From assembly GCA_025465095.1 (NCBI GenBank), contig JAODME010000016.1:1-64000 (forward strand): a stretch of 64,000 nucleotides of DNA. Direction: 5' to 3'. The translations under genes were made by a program, and so were the position numbers. Below, piece by piece: positions 18,715 through 27,808 of the stretch. How positions within the stretch are numbered: position 1 is the first letter of the stretch; every line of letters begins with the position of its first letter. This stretch comes from Microbacteriaceae bacterium (lineage in GTDB: Bacteria > Actinomycetota > Actinomycetes > Actinomycetales > Microbacteriaceae). The notes beneath the pieces were generated by a model that had not been told where the DNA came from, did no database searches, and saw only the letters and a program-made list of their open reading frames with translations.

Positions 18715-20316
18715 CTAGCGATACACCATGATGTCCCGGGAAGCCGGTTCCGGGGTCGTGATCGTGAAGGCGGCCGCCTGGCCGGCACCGAAGTAGCTCA
18801 CCGATGCGAGCACGCCGTCGAGCCCGGCTAGCGCGAGTGCCGCGCCGGCGTCGACGGGCGTCGAGATGGCCCTGCCGGCCGCGATCTCGATGTCGACGGC
18901 CCCCGTGGCCGACTCGAGCGTCACGGTGGCGTCGTCGTCGCCGGGGTTCACGAGATGCAGCAAGGGGGACGGACCGGGCGCGACGCTCACGAGCGCGGAC
19001 CCCTCGAGTGGAATACCGGCCGCGAGCCAGGCGAAGTCGATGGCGTTCTCCGCACCGAGGGTGCTCGCCCTGACTCCGGCGACGACGGGGGCCTCTGAAT
19101 CGATCGTCACCGTGTACCGCCCGTCGACGAGGCCGGCGAGCGGCACGTCGCTGACGCGGCCGGCGGCGAGGCGGAATTCGAAGGTTGTGTCGCCCGAGGC
19201 GCCGGAGTCCGCAACGGCCCCGGCATCCTGCGCGGCATCCGCCTGACTCTCCCGCTCGATCGTGATCGTGACGTCGGCGTCCTCCGCGCCGGGAAGGAGC
19301 ATGCGCAGCGTCGTATCGAGGTCTTCGAAGCCGGGCTCCGCGCGGGCCGCCGTGAGCGCGTCCGCGCCGGCGATGACGAGCCCGGGAATAACGGTCGTGG
19401 TGGATGGCGCAGCGGTGCCGCCGACGATGTCGACGCCGCCAGGATCGAGGGTGCGCGTTGTCGTCTGCTGGAGGTTCGCGACCACGAGCCCGCCTCTGCT
19501 CTGCACCCGGATGACGGGTGCGCTGAGCCCCGGGGCGAACCCGGCGAGGGACATGATGCGCTGCACCCCGGGCGGCACGACGATGCCGGTTCCGCCAGGT
19601 GCCGCAACCGGTCCGGATTCCCCGAACACGGTCAGGTCGACGGTGGCGAGAACGGCGCTCGGATTACTGAGCGTGATGAGGGTTGTGCGTCCGACACTCG
19701 TCGCACCTCCGACGAGCCAACTGTCGCCGCCGGCCTCAGCGCATTCCGCGACGGCGAACCCGACGAGGTTGTCCGCATCGATCAACTCGGACTGGCTGCC
19801 CGCAAGCGCGAAGGCGTCGCGTGGGCTGTCCGCTTCGGGTGGAAGGGTGAGCACCTGCGGCGGGACCGCTGCCGCGTTGTCGGTCGACGCGAGGTCGGAC
19901 GATTGCACCGTGCCCCCCACTGCCTGGGATTGAACCGATGCTCGGCCGAGGGACGACACGGTCGACGCGGCCTGCCCGGACTCGTCGCCGGGGCGGAGCA
20001 GGGGGCCGGGGCAGACGCGCTGTTGCGCTGCGGGAACGGGAGTCACGGATACCGCGGGCGGGGTGATCCTGTGCAGGTCACCGGGCAGAGCGGCGCCGCC
20101 GACGACAGCCGCGACCGCGATGGCGGTACCGATGATTCCCGCGGCGCCCCTCGCGCCCGCCCCGATCGCGGCCCTCGCGGCGAAACGGCTCCTGGAGGGC
20201 GGCGGAAAGACCTTCGTCTCGGCATGCTCGACGTCCCGTTCCGCTGCCATCGGCGGGTCGGCCGAAGGCGCGGGCTCGACCGGCGTCGCTGCCGTGGTGT
20301 CCTCGGGCTCAGTCAT
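18715..20316 (-). CDS. DUF5719 family membrane-anchored protein
   Basis: The 533-residue protein has a cytoplasmic N-terminus of about 45 residues, one transmembrane segment (about 50-78, rich in Ala and Gly) and a large extracytoplasmic region of Ala/Val-rich beta strands, typical of actinobacterial DUF5719. Segments such as TLITLSNPSAVLATVDLTVFG and IVVPPGVQRIMSLAGFAPG recur in the family. Its start ATG overlaps the stop of the upstream glycosyltransferase by eight bases. This couples it to that enzyme and suggests they act together at the envelope. Biochemical function is unknown. Confidence 0.82.
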   Translation of the reverse strand: MTEPEDTTAATPVEPAPSADPPMAAERDVEHAETKVFPPPSRSRFAARAAIGAGARGAAGIIGTAIAVAAVVGGAALPGDLHRITPPAVSVTPVPAAQQRVCPGPLLRPGDESGQAASTVSSLGRASVQSQAVGGTVQSSDLASTDNAAAVPPQVLTLPPEADSPRDAFALAGSQSELIDADNLVGFAVAECAEAGGDSWLVGGATSVGRTTLITLSNPSAVLATVDLTVFGESGPVAAPGGTGIVVPPGVQRIMSLAGFAPGLSAPVIRVQSRGGLVVANLQQTTTRTLDPGGVDIVGGTAAPSTTTVIPGLVIAGADALTAARAEPGFEDLDTTLRMLLPGAEDADVTITIERESQADAAQDAGAVADSGASGDTTFEFRLAAGRVSDVPLAGLVDGRYTVTIDSEAPVVAGVRASTLGAENAIDFAWLAAGIPLEGSALVSVAPGPSPLLHLVNPGDDDATVTLESATGAVDIEIAAGRAISTPVDAGAALALAGLDGVLASVSYFGAGQAAAFTITTPEPASRDIMVYR

Positions 20317-23134
20317 CAGATTCCTCATCGAATGTCTTGGCCGGCTCGCCGGAACCCGCCGGTGAGTGTCGGCGCGGACGCGTTGTCGGTATCGCGAGCA
20401 GCACGGTCAGCCCGACGATGAGCCCCTGCACGGCGAGGATGACCGCCCCGTACACCGTGTCGGTGTTGCCCGGTCCGCTCGGCGCCGGAGAGTCGTCGCC
20501 CTGGACGTAGCGCCAGAGCAGTCCACTAGTGGTCTCCCCCACCGGCACGAACAGCGGGTTGCCGTCGAGCGCCTCACGAGCGCGCGTGAACATCGCGTCG
20601 GCTTCTTCGCCTCGTGCTTCCACGAGGACGACGAAGCCGATCGCGAGTTCGTCGAGGTCGCGGGCGGAATCGTATCCTCCGCGCGAGGCGAGATTGCCGG
20701 CGAGGGTCGCGAGCTGGGCATCGGACTGGTTCAGGGTGGTCGCCGTCGCGTCGAGCGTCGACTGGTCGTCGAGTCCCGTGCCGCGCCCGCGCTGCAGGTC
20801 GACCTCGATCGCGTCTTGGGTCTGCGGGGTCAGGAAGAGTGTGCCGACATCCGGCCGCGCCTCCGCCTCGGCGTCGACGAAGGCGGGGAGCAGCCGCTCC
20901 GGCGCGGGCCGCACGTCGGAGGCGCCGAGAAGGCCGGCGGAGATGAGGGGAATCGAGACGAGGACGGATGCGACGCCCACCAGCACCGCGGAGCCGTTCG
21001 CCGCTCGACCGATCGAGCTCAGCGCGACGAGCGCCGCGCTGATCAGGCCGAGCCAGAAGAGGCTGATGCCGGAACCGGCCCAGACGCCGACCGGCTCTGC
21101 ACCGATCGAGCTGACGTCGATGCGCGAGGCGAGCACCGCGGTGACGTACCCGAGCAGTGCCACGGCGAGAGCGGGAATCGCCCTGGCGTTGCCGCGCAGG
21201 AAGAGGCCGATCAGCGCGAGCGCCGCGAGAGGAAGCAGCAGCGCGGCGACGACGAACGGGCCGGCCGCCGATGGCAGGGTCAGGCGCTCGAGCAGCAACG
21301 TCCAGCCGTTCGAACCACCCTCGGGTGCGCCCAGCACCAGCTGGATACCGGATGCGGTCGCCCCCGCCGTCGGGACGCCCGGGTCGGCGATAAGCGCGAG
21401 GAGGTTGCCACGCCCGATCTGGTCGAAGACGAGCGGGGCGAACAGGGCGGCGGCGGGAAGCGGGATGGCGAGCAGCCGGTGCGCTCCCCTGGGGCTCGCG
21501 ACGAGCCAGGCCGCCCACAGCACGAGCAGTGCGGGCACGAGGACGGGGGCTGACGCGGCGACGCCCGCGAAGGCGAGGGCCGCTCCCGCCGCCGCCGCCC
21601 ATGACCGCTTGCCGTTCAGGGCGAGCAGCACGAGCCACGGCAAGGCCACGTGCGCGATCGTCGCGCCGAGGTGCCCGCCGTTCAGCGACTCGAGCAGCGG
21701 CGGAGCGACAGCCCAAAGCACCGCGGCGAGCGCGGGCGACCAGGCATGCGAGCCGATCCGCCTGGCGCAGTACCAGGCGCCGAGCGCCGCAACCGGCAAC
21801 GCCAGGAAGTAGAACACCACGATCGACACCGACGGCTGCCAGAAGGTCATCGATCCGAGGACGGCGAGCACGTGGGCGAAGGGGTCGGCCGCACCGACGA
21901 ATCCGGCACCGATACCGCGCCAGCCGTATCCGACTTTCTCCCACAGCGAACCCAAGTCGGCGCTCAGCGGCAGCAACCCTCCGCCGGTGAGCGCGGACGA
22001 CCCGAGAAGCCCGCCGAACGCGATGAGGCCGATCAAGCCCACCGCGACGACGGCCCAGATTCCTCCTCCGCCGACGAAGCCGACCCGCTCGTGCACGTCC
22101 GACGCGGTCGCGTCGAACGGCTGGTCGTTCCGGTGCGCTCGTTGCTCAGCGGCCTGGTGCCACGACACGCGCAGTGGCGCGATCGCCTGCCAGCTCAGCC
22201 GCTTCGTTCGGCGAAGGTTGCGCCGAGCGCGGGCGACGGACAGCCCGCCGAATGCCGTCCGGAAGGCGGCGGCGAACTCGGGGCCGATCGCGCCGGGCCG
22301 CTTGGCGAGCAGATGGAGGAGAGAACGGATGATCGCGAGCGGCACGAGCGATAGCCAGTGCAGCGGAAGCGCGAGCGGTGGCGAGTACACGAGCCGCCGG
22401 TGCAGTTGGGCCGCCCGGGTTATGCGGGTGCGTCGCGTCTCGCGCAGGGAGGGGCGGCCGAAGTGCTCGGGTCCGCCGGCGCTCGCGATCCTCGCTCCTG
22501 GAACGACGATGACACGGTGACCGGCAAGGCGGGCACGGACGGAGAAGTCGAGCGCGGCGTCGATGGAGGGAAGACCGGGGTCGAACCCGCCCAGCATGGT
22601 CCAGACCGAGCGGCGCACCAGCATCCCGCCTGCTGCGACCGCGAGCGCGTCGTTCTGCACGTCGTGTTGCGCCTGGTCGAGTTCGCCCTCCACGAGACGC
22701 AGCGACCGCCCGAACACCGTCATCGACTCACCGAACTCGGCGATCACGTCGGACTGGCTCCAGCGCATGAGTTTCGGGCCGGCGACCGAGACGGAGGGTG
22801 CGATCTCGACCGCGGCGAGCAGTTGGGCGAGCGCCTCGGGTTCGGGCGCGTTGTCGTGGGCGAGCAGCCACAACCATTCGTTGTCGGTGCCGGCGAGGGG
22901 CGCCGCTTCTACGGCGAGCGCCACGGCCTGCCCGAACGTCGACTTGTCGCGCGCCGCTACCAGCCGGTCGGCGACGGATGCCGCGAGGAGTTGGCCGCTG
23001 AGATCGCCGGACCCGGCGTCCACGGCGATCAGGAGCTCGGGTCGCCTGGTCTGCGCGTCGAGTGCCGCGAGGGTTCGCTCCAGATACTCGGCGCCCGAGC
23101 GGGCGACGAGAATCGCGGTTACTCGCTGTTGCAT
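20309..23134 (-). CDS. Large GT2 glycosyltransferase with multi-span membrane domain
   Basis: The 941-residue protein has an N-terminal GT-A domain of family 2 (residues 1-250): the nucleotide-binding start VTAILVARSGAEYLERTL, a DxD-like AVDAGSGD, and acceptor-site LGGFDPGLPSIDAALDFSVRA. It is followed by a linker and then about 12 hydrophobic segments (about 350-740), a periplasmic-type stretch, and a last membrane segment near the C-terminus. Such proteins lie before DUF5719 in Micrococcales and are presumed to glycosylate a lipid-linked or secreted acceptor. The donor and acceptor are not identifiable from sequence. Its ATG is 161 bases from the divergent CWB2-M23 gene. Confidence 0.88.
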   Translation of the reverse strand: MQQRVTAILVARSGAEYLERTLAALDAQTRRPELLIAVDAGSGDLSGQLLAASVADRLVAARDKSTFGQAVALAVEAAPLAGTDNEWLWLLAHDNAPEPEALAQLLAAVEIAPSVSVAGPKLMRWSQSDVIAEFGESMTVFGRSLRLVEGELDQAQHDVQNDALAVAAGGMLVRRSVWTMLGGFDPGLPSIDAALDFSVRARLAGHRVIVVPGARIASAGGPEHFGRPSLRETRRTRITRAAQLHRRLVYSPPLALPLHWLSLVPLAIIRSLLHLLAKRPGAIGPEFAAAFRTAFGGLSVARARRNLRRTKRLSWQAIAPLRVSWHQAAEQRAHRNDQPFDATASDVHERVGFVGGGGIWAVVAVGLIGLIAFGGLLGSSALTGGGLLPLSADLGSLWEKVGYGWRGIGAGFVGAADPFAHVLAVLGSMTFWQPSVSIVVFYFLALPVAALGAWYCARRIGSHAWSPALAAVLWAVAPPLLESLNGGHLGATIAHVALPWLVLLALNGKRSWAAAAGAALAFAGVAASAPVLVPALLVLWAAWLVASPRGAHRLLAIPLPAAALFAPLVFDQIGRGNLLALIADPGVPTAGATASGIQLVLGAPEGGSNGWTLLLERLTLPSAAGPFVVAALLLPLAALALIGLFLRGNARAIPALAVALLGYVTAVLASRIDVSSIGAEPVGVWAGSGISLFWLGLISAALVALSSIGRAANGSAVLVGVASVLVSIPLISAGLLGASDVRPAPERLLPAFVDAEAEARPDVGTLFLTPQTQDAIEVDLQRGRGTGLDDQSTLDATATTLNQSDAQLATLAGNLASRGGYDSARDLDELAIGFVVLVEARGEEADAMFTRAREALDGNPLFVPVGETTSGLLWRYVQGDDSPAPSGPGNTDTVYGAVILAVQGLIVGLTVLLAIPTTRPRRHSPAGSGEPAKTFDEESDD

Positions 23135-23295
23135 CTAGGAGAGACTAAGCGCCCCTGCGCGATCGCGCGGGATGACACACGCGATCGTCGAAACCGCGGT
23201 GCCGCCCACGCCCGACTTGGCCCCCCTTTTGGGACGATCGCCCTGGCCCGATTCGACCTAGGCTCAGGACATTCGGCCCATTCTGACTGGACATC

Positions 23296-24768
23296 ATGCG
23301 CTTCGCCTCAACATTCTTTGCCTCGCTTGCGGCGCTTGCGATTCTGGCGTCCGCCGCCCAGCCCGCCTCTGCGGAATCTGCGGCGGCTGCGGACTTCACA
23401 TCCTTCTCGCGAATCCACGGCCCCGATCGATTCACGACGGCGGTCGCCGTCTCTGAAACCTACCCTGCGGGCGTGCCCGTGGTGTATGTAGCGTCAGGAG
23501 CCACTTTTCCTGACGCGCTCAGCGCGGCGCCGGCTGCGGCAGCACAGGGCGGACCCCTCCTGTTGACCACGTCCGATGGCCTGCCCGCTGTCGTGAGGAA
23601 CGAAGTCGTCAGGCTCGCGCCTCGGCTCATTGTCGTCGCGGGGGGCGAGGCTTCCGTGTCTGCGGCCGTCTACGACGAGCTCGCGACGCTCGCTCCGTCG
23701 ATCCGTCGCGACGGGGGCGCCGACCGATATGAGGCATCGCGCACGATCAATCGAAACGCGTTTCCGGCAGGAAGCGTCACGACCGCCTACTTCGCAACCG
23801 GAGCCAACTTCCCTGATGCGCTCAGCGCGTCGGCGGCAGCAGGTGGACGCGGCGGAGCGGTCGTGCTCGTCGATGGTCGCGCACCCGCGATAGATCTCCC
23901 CACCCGGGAGCTCATGTCGTTCCTTGGGCTGTCTTCTGCCTACATCGCGGGCGGACCCGATTCCGTCTCCCCCCACCTCGAGGATTCCCTCACGGACATC
24001 CTCGGTGCGAGCCAGATCGTCCGGATGTCCGGGGTCGACAGGTACGCCGCCTCGAGTTCGATCAATCGACTGTCCTTCAGTTCTGCTCCAACTGTGTACT
24101 TCGCCGTCGGCACCGGCTTTGCGGATGCGTTGTATGGCGCCGCGATCGCAGGGCGCGAGAACGCGCCTCTCTTCGTCGTACCGGGGGATTGCATTCCGTC
24201 CTACGTGCTCGAAGATCTGAAAGCATTGGGCGCAACGGCACGAGTGCTGCTGGGTGGTCCGGCATCGCTGGGCGTAGGGGTGGAGAACCTGACGGAATGC
24301 TCGACCGGGCCGACTCCGGTGTTAGCACCGGCTGGTTTCAGTAAGCCATTCGACTCCGTCGTGCCGGTCTCCTCGCACTTCGGTGTGCGCATCCATCCGA
24401 TCACCGGGACCCGAACGATGCACAACGGCACCGACTACGCGAGGAACCAGATCGCCGGCACACCGATCAGGAGCATCGGAGCGGGAACAATCGTCAGCCG
24501 AACGGTCTCCTACGCGACAAGCGGTGCCGGAAACTCTGTCACGGTGCGCCACGACGGGGGTTTCCAAAGCGTGTCGATGCACATGCGAGACCCGTCACCT
24601 CTGTCGGTCGGTGCGTCCGTCGCCGCCGGGGCTGTGATCGGCCACGTCGGCTCCACTGGCGGCTCGACGGGCGCGCATCTTCACCTCGAAGTTCGGATGT
24701 CGGGAACCCCCATCGACCCCTACGTGTTCCTTTCCCGATCGCCGCTCGCGACGCCGCCAGGTTCGTAA
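23296..24768 (+). CDS. Secreted CWB2-repeat protein with M23 endopeptidase domain
   Basis: The 490-residue protein has a signal peptide (cleavage likely after ASA near residue 26). Three cell-wall-binding type 2 repeats follow (about 38-335), each opening with a DRY/DRF motif (HGPDRF, GGADRY, SGVDRY) and containing FPDALS or FADALY. A C-terminal M23 LytM domain (about 350-485) has intact zinc ligands: His376 and Asp380 in MHNGTDYA, His429 in SMHM, and HLH at 461-463. It should be an exported, wall-anchored peptidoglycan endopeptidase. The M23 motifs are all present, so activity is expected. The neighbours are a divergent GT2 gene and convergent whiB. Confidence 0.93.
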   Translation: MRFASTFFASLAALAILASAAQPASAESAAAADFTSFSRIHGPDRFTTAVAVSETYPAGVPVVYVASGATFPDALSAAPAAAAQGGPLLLTTSDGLPAVVRNEVVRLAPRLIVVAGGEASVSAAVYDELATLAPSIRRDGGADRYEASRTINRNAFPAGSVTTAYFATGANFPDALSASAAAGGRGGAVVLVDGRAPAIDLPTRELMSFLGLSSAYIAGGPDSVSPHLEDSLTDILGASQIVRMSGVDRYAASSSINRLSFSSAPTVYFAVGTGFADALYGAAIAGRENAPLFVVPGDCIPSYVLEDLKALGATARVLLGGPASLGVGVENLTECSTGPTPVLAPAGFSKPFDSVVPVSSHFGVRIHPITGTRTMHNGTDYARNQIAGTPIRSIGAGTIVSRTVSYATSGAGNSVTVRHDGGFQSVSMHMRDPSPLSVGASVAAGAVIGHVGSTGGSTGAHLHLEVRMSGTPIDPYVFLSRSPLATPPGS

Positions 24769-24809
24769 CCGGACCGATGAACGCGAGCCGAGTCGTCGCT
24801 CTCGATCAT

Positions 24810-24826
24810 TCCCGTCCTCGGCGGGA
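24810..24826. terminator. Small hairpin between convergent CWB2-M23 and whiB genes
   Basis: A TCCCG/CGGGA stem with a seven-base loop sits in the 79-base gap between two convergent stop codons. It is short and without a T-tract, so this is only a weak terminator candidate. Confidence 0.3.
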
Positions 24827-24847
24827 CAGCAATAGTTTCCCGCAACC

Positions 24848-25225
24848 CTAGGCCGAGTCGCGTTTGCGCAGCTTGCGGCGCTCGCGCTCGGAGAGGCCGC
24901 CCCAGATGCCGAAGCGCTCGTCGTTCTGCAGCGCGTAGTCGAGACACTGGCCGCGAACCTCACAGGACAGGCAGATTTTCTTCGCGTCGCGAGTGGATCC
25001 GCCCTTCTCCGGGAAGAACGCCTCCGGGTCGGTCTGAGCGCAGAGTGAGTCGGTCTGCCACGCGAGTGGGTTCTCCTCGTCGGGCTGGGATTTGCGCACC
25101 CCCGGCACGCCCAGGTGAACCGGGTCGACGAACCAGTCGTCCGGCACCCCGCTGCGGTTCGTGCCAGCGCCCCCGGCACTATTGGCAGAGGCACTGTTTG
25201 CAGCGAAATTTCCTGCAATAGCCAT
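24848..25225 (-). CDS. whiB2: WhiB-family iron-sulfur transcriptional regulator (WhiB2/WhmD type)
   Basis: The 125-residue protein has the four Fe-S cysteines in order: C62 in DSLCAQTD, then CLSCEVRGQC (the C-x2-C-x5-C set). The G[I/V]WGG turn follows as FGIWGGLSERERRKLRKR, and the basic tail binds DNA. WhiB2/WhmD controls septation and division in mycobacteria and sporulating streptomycetes. The assignment to WhiB2 rather than another WhiB comes from the length, N-terminal extension and position beside manB/DUF3499/manA. A strong promoter with an embedded palindrome lies upstream. Confidence 0.92.
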   Translation of the reverse strand: MAIAGNFAANSASANSAGGAGTNRSGVPDDWFVDPVHLGVPGVRKSQPDEENPLAWQTDSLCAQTDPEAFFPEKGGSTRDAKKICLSCEVRGQCLDYALQNDERFGIWGGLSERERRKLRKRDSA

Positions 25226-25280
25226 ATCACGGTCTCCCCTCCGCGCTGCGTTCCGTCGGAGGCATGTCGCGTTAGAGATA

Positions 25281-25310
25281 ATTACACCCGTGTAGTTACA
25301 CCAGAGTCAA
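25281..25310 (-). promoter_or_regulatory. whiB promoter with embedded palindrome
   Basis: On the minus strand TTGACT (25305-25310) and TGTAAT (25281-25286) are separated by 18 bases, a near-consensus housekeeping promoter. The spacer holds the perfect inverted repeat GTGTA-AC-TACAC (forward 25290-25301). A direct repeat GTGTAAC/GTGTAAT spans the spacer and -10, so a regulator bound here would block or remodel polymerase. The leader to the whiB start is about 50 bases. Confidence 0.6.
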
Positions 25311-25366
25311 GCCGCAAATCGTAAAGCCTCAACTGTCTGTCGAGGGTTGACGACGCGCCGAATCGT

Positions 25367-26332
25367 TCAAGATACGGATGCCCGCCGCGCCTCCCACGCG
25401 CTCGACACCATTTCGCGCAGCGTGTGGCGCATCCGCCAGTCCAGGTCCCTGGCCGCCAACTCGCCCCCGGCCACGATCCTCGCCGGGTCGCCGGGTCGGC
25501 GTGGTCCGACCTCCGGGGCGAACGCGATACCGGTGACTTCCGCGATCGTGGTCATGATCTCACCGACCGAGACCCCGTCGCCGCTGCCGAGGTTGTAGGC
25601 CCGCTCGAGCGGCTCCCCTGCGTCGAGTCGGCGTGCCGCAGCGACGTGCGACAGCGCGAGATCCTCCACGTGAATGTAGTCACGCACGTTCGTGCCGTCG
25701 GGAGTCGGGTAGTCCTTCCCGTTTATTCGCGGGGTCCGGCCGTCGAGCAGCGCCTCGAACACGAGCGGGAAGAGGTTGTGCGGGCTGACGTCGAAGACAC
25801 CGTCACCGCCCGAACCGACGACGTTGAAGTAGCGCAGCGAGGTGTGCCGCAGGCCGACGGCGACCGCCTGATCGCGGAGCAGCCACTCGCCGATGAGCTT
25901 GGACTCACCGTACGGAGATTGCGGGTCCTTGGGCGTCGCCTCGGTGACGAGATCGGTGTCCGGGGTGCCGTACACCGCCGCGCTGGAGGAGAAGACGATC
26001 TTGTCGACGCCGCGATCCTGCATGGCGGCGAGCAGCACAGCCGTGCCGGTGACGTTCTGTTCGTAGGTGTGCAGGGGCCGCTGCACCGAGACTCCCGCGT
26101 ACTTGAAGCCGGCGATGTGGATGACGCCGCTCACCCCGTGGTCATCGAAGCTCCGCGTCAGCAGGTCGCCGTCGAGGATGCTGCCTCGCAGGAACGGCAC
26201 CGCCCTCGGCAGGAACTGCTCCCTGCCGCTTGATAGGTCGTCGAGCACAACAGCACCGATGTCCGCCTCGACGAGCGCACGAACAACGTGGGATCCGATA
26301 TAGCCGGCGCCGCCGGTAACAAGCCAGGTCAT
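25367..26332 (-). CDS. galE: UDP-glucose 4-epimerase
   Basis: The 321-residue extended short-chain dehydrogenase interconverts UDP-glucose and UDP-galactose. Visible are the NAD-binding TGGAGYIGSH at residues 6-15, the Ser/Tyr/Lys triad in SSSAAVYG and SPYGESK, and the substrate loop HNLFPLVFEALL. The end reads RPGDPARIVAGG, the typical GalE C-terminal segment. The start is the ATG of MTWLVTGGAGYIGSH; the longer in-frame reading upstream lacks family similarity. No Shine-Dalgarno is present; TACAGT six bases before the ATG suggests a leaderless mRNA. manA follows upstream after 86 bases. Confidence 0.95.
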   Translation of the reverse strand: MTWLVTGGAGYIGSHVVRALVEADIGAVVLDDLSSGREQFLPRAVPFLRGSILDGDLLTRSFDDHGVSGVIHIAGFKYAGVSVQRPLHTYEQNVTGTAVLLAAMQDRGVDKIVFSSSAAVYGTPDTDLVTEATPKDPQSPYGESKLIGEWLLRDQAVAVGLRHTSLRYFNVVGSGGDGVFDVSPHNLFPLVFEALLDGRTPRINGKDYPTPDGTNVRDYIHVEDLALSHVAAARRLDAGEPLERAYNLGSGDGVSVGEIMTTIAEVTGIAFAPEVGPRRPGDPARIVAGGELAARDLDWRMRHTLREMVSSAWEARRASVS

Positions 26333-26338
26333 GGGTTC

Positions 26339-26344
26339 ACTGTA
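26339..26344 (-). promoter_or_regulatory. -10 box of leaderless galE transcript
   Basis: TACAGT on the minus strand ends six bases before the galE ATG. No recognisable -35 hexamer or ribosome-binding site accompanies it. Confidence 0.35.
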
Positions 26345-26418
26345 TTGCCATGCTCGTCTGCGCTCCCGATATCCGCTCCCAGGCGTCGGTCTGACTGAAC
26401 GCTGCGATATCAATCGCT

Positions 26419-27615
26419 TCAGCGGCCCGTCGTCGCGAGGAAGACCTCTCCTCCGCCGCTCACGGAGACCACGCCCTCGTCAGGGGTGATGAACACGGCC
26501 GAGCCTCGCTTCAGGCGAGCGCTTGACACCCCCGCAAGCTCGGCGGACCCCGAGGTGCACAGCGCGATCGCAGGCCCGGAGAGCTCGTAGCTTCCCGGCG
26601 CCGAGCCGTCAAAGCGCACCAACACGAAGTCGGGCACGTCGGGGCGGAACACCTCAACCCCTGGCGCTGGCCGCTCGGGCTCCAGGTACGGCACGGGTTG
26701 CGGCGTGAAATCGAGCACGTCGAGCAGCTCCGGCACGTCCACGTGCTTCGGGGTCAGCCCGCCGCGCAGCACGTTGTCCGACGCGGTCATGAGCTCGACG
26801 CCGAGCCCGTGCAGATACGCGTGAATGTTTCCGGCCGGCAGATAGAGCGCCTCGCCCCTGCGCAGGGTGACCCGATTGGCCAGTAGCGAAATGACCACGC
26901 CGGGGTCGCCCGGGTACTGCTCGGCGAGCACGCTCACCGTGCCGAGCTCGGCCTCGAACGCCTTGGGCGACTCGTCCTGCCGCACCTCTGCCGCGGCGAG
27001 CTCCGAGACCAGCGCAACGAGGCGATCGACGTCGGTGCCGCCGTTGCTGAGCCATTCGACGAGGGCGGGCAGCGCGTTCTCCGGAGCCGCCCGCTCGAGC
27101 AGGTCGTCGAGAGGAATGGTGTCGCGGGTGCGGCCGCGCAGCTCGCCGACGATCTGGCGGAACGACTCGAGCGAGCGGAATCCGCAGAGTGCGTCGAAGG
27201 TGTCGCTGAGCGCGACAATCAGCTCGGGCTTGGGATGCTCGTCCTTGTAGTTGCGGTGCGGGGCCTCGAGCGGCACTCCCGCCTCGTTCTCGCGGCGATA
27301 GCCCTCGCGAGCCTGTTCCGTCGTCGGGTGTGCCTGTAGCGAGAGCGGCGCGTCTGCGGCAAGCAGCTTGAGCAGGAACGGCAGCCGTCCGGAGGTGGCG
27401 AACGGCCCGAGGGTCGATGCCGGGTCCGACTCGATCAGCTCGACGAGGTCGTTTCCGACCGATGGGTCCTCGAGTCGACTCGGGGATCCCGGATGTGCGC
27501 CGAGCCACAGCTCCGCCTCGGGCCCGCCGGAGGCGTCCCAGCCCAATAGGTCCGCGATTGCCGTGCGCGACCCCCACGCGTACGCCCGTGGCGTGTTGGT
27601 GATGCCTACAAACAT
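26419..27615 (-). CDS. manA: Mannose-6-phosphate isomerase, class I
   Basis: The 398-residue type I phosphomannose isomerase has zinc-site motifs LSLQAHP (Gln and His), NYKDEHPKPEL (Glu and His) and the downstream GNIHAYLHGLGVELMTASDNVLRGGLTPKHVD. It converts fructose-6-phosphate to mannose-6-phosphate, the first committed step to GDP-mannose, and pairs functionally with manB. The cupin C-terminal half is complete. It is divergent from the acyl-CoA dehydrogenase gene across 193 bases. Confidence 0.96.
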   Translation of the reverse strand: MFVGITNTPRAYAWGSRTAIADLLGWDASGGPEAELWLGAHPGSPSRLEDPSVGNDLVELIESDPASTLGPFATSGRLPFLLKLLAADAPLSLQAHPTTEQAREGYRRENEAGVPLEAPHRNYKDEHPKPELIVALSDTFDALCGFRSLESFRQIVGELRGRTRDTIPLDDLLERAAPENALPALVEWLSNGGTDVDRLVALVSELAAAEVRQDESPKAFEAELGTVSVLAEQYPGDPGVVISLLANRVTLRRGEALYLPAGNIHAYLHGLGVELMTASDNVLRGGLTPKHVDVPELLDVLDFTPQPVPYLEPERPAPGVEVFRPDVPDFVLVRFDGSAPGSYELSGPAIALCTSGSAELAGVSSARLKRGSAVFITPDEGVVSVSGGGEVFLATTGR

Positions 27616-27701
27616 CCGACTGATTCCCTAGTGGTTTGCCACCGATTGGTCGCGATCTACAAAGCCCCGCATTCGCACTCGACGGCGATTAGACCAAACT
27701 A

Positions 27702-27739
27702 CCAACGCTGTTGGAGGCGCCCGACAACCGCCGTAGGCT
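27702..27739 (+). promoter_or_regulatory. Candidate promoter and small palindrome before acyl-CoA dehydrogenase
   Basis: TTGGAG (27711-27716) is followed after exactly 17 bases by TAGGCT (27734-27739), giving a leader of about 65 bases. The -35 overlaps the inverted repeat CCAAC-GCT-GTTGG (27702-27714), a possible operator half-site pair. Confidence 0.45.
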
Positions 27740-27808
27740 CCTCGTGTCGGGTCGATCGGCAGTGCCCGCCTGCCCGTGGCCACACACCTCAAGCAACGGA
27801 GCAGAGTC

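Noticed and set aside
24848-25225. Longer WhiB reading from upstream.
   Set aside because: The promoter -10 box sits about 56 bases upstream of the chosen ATG, leaving room only for this start.
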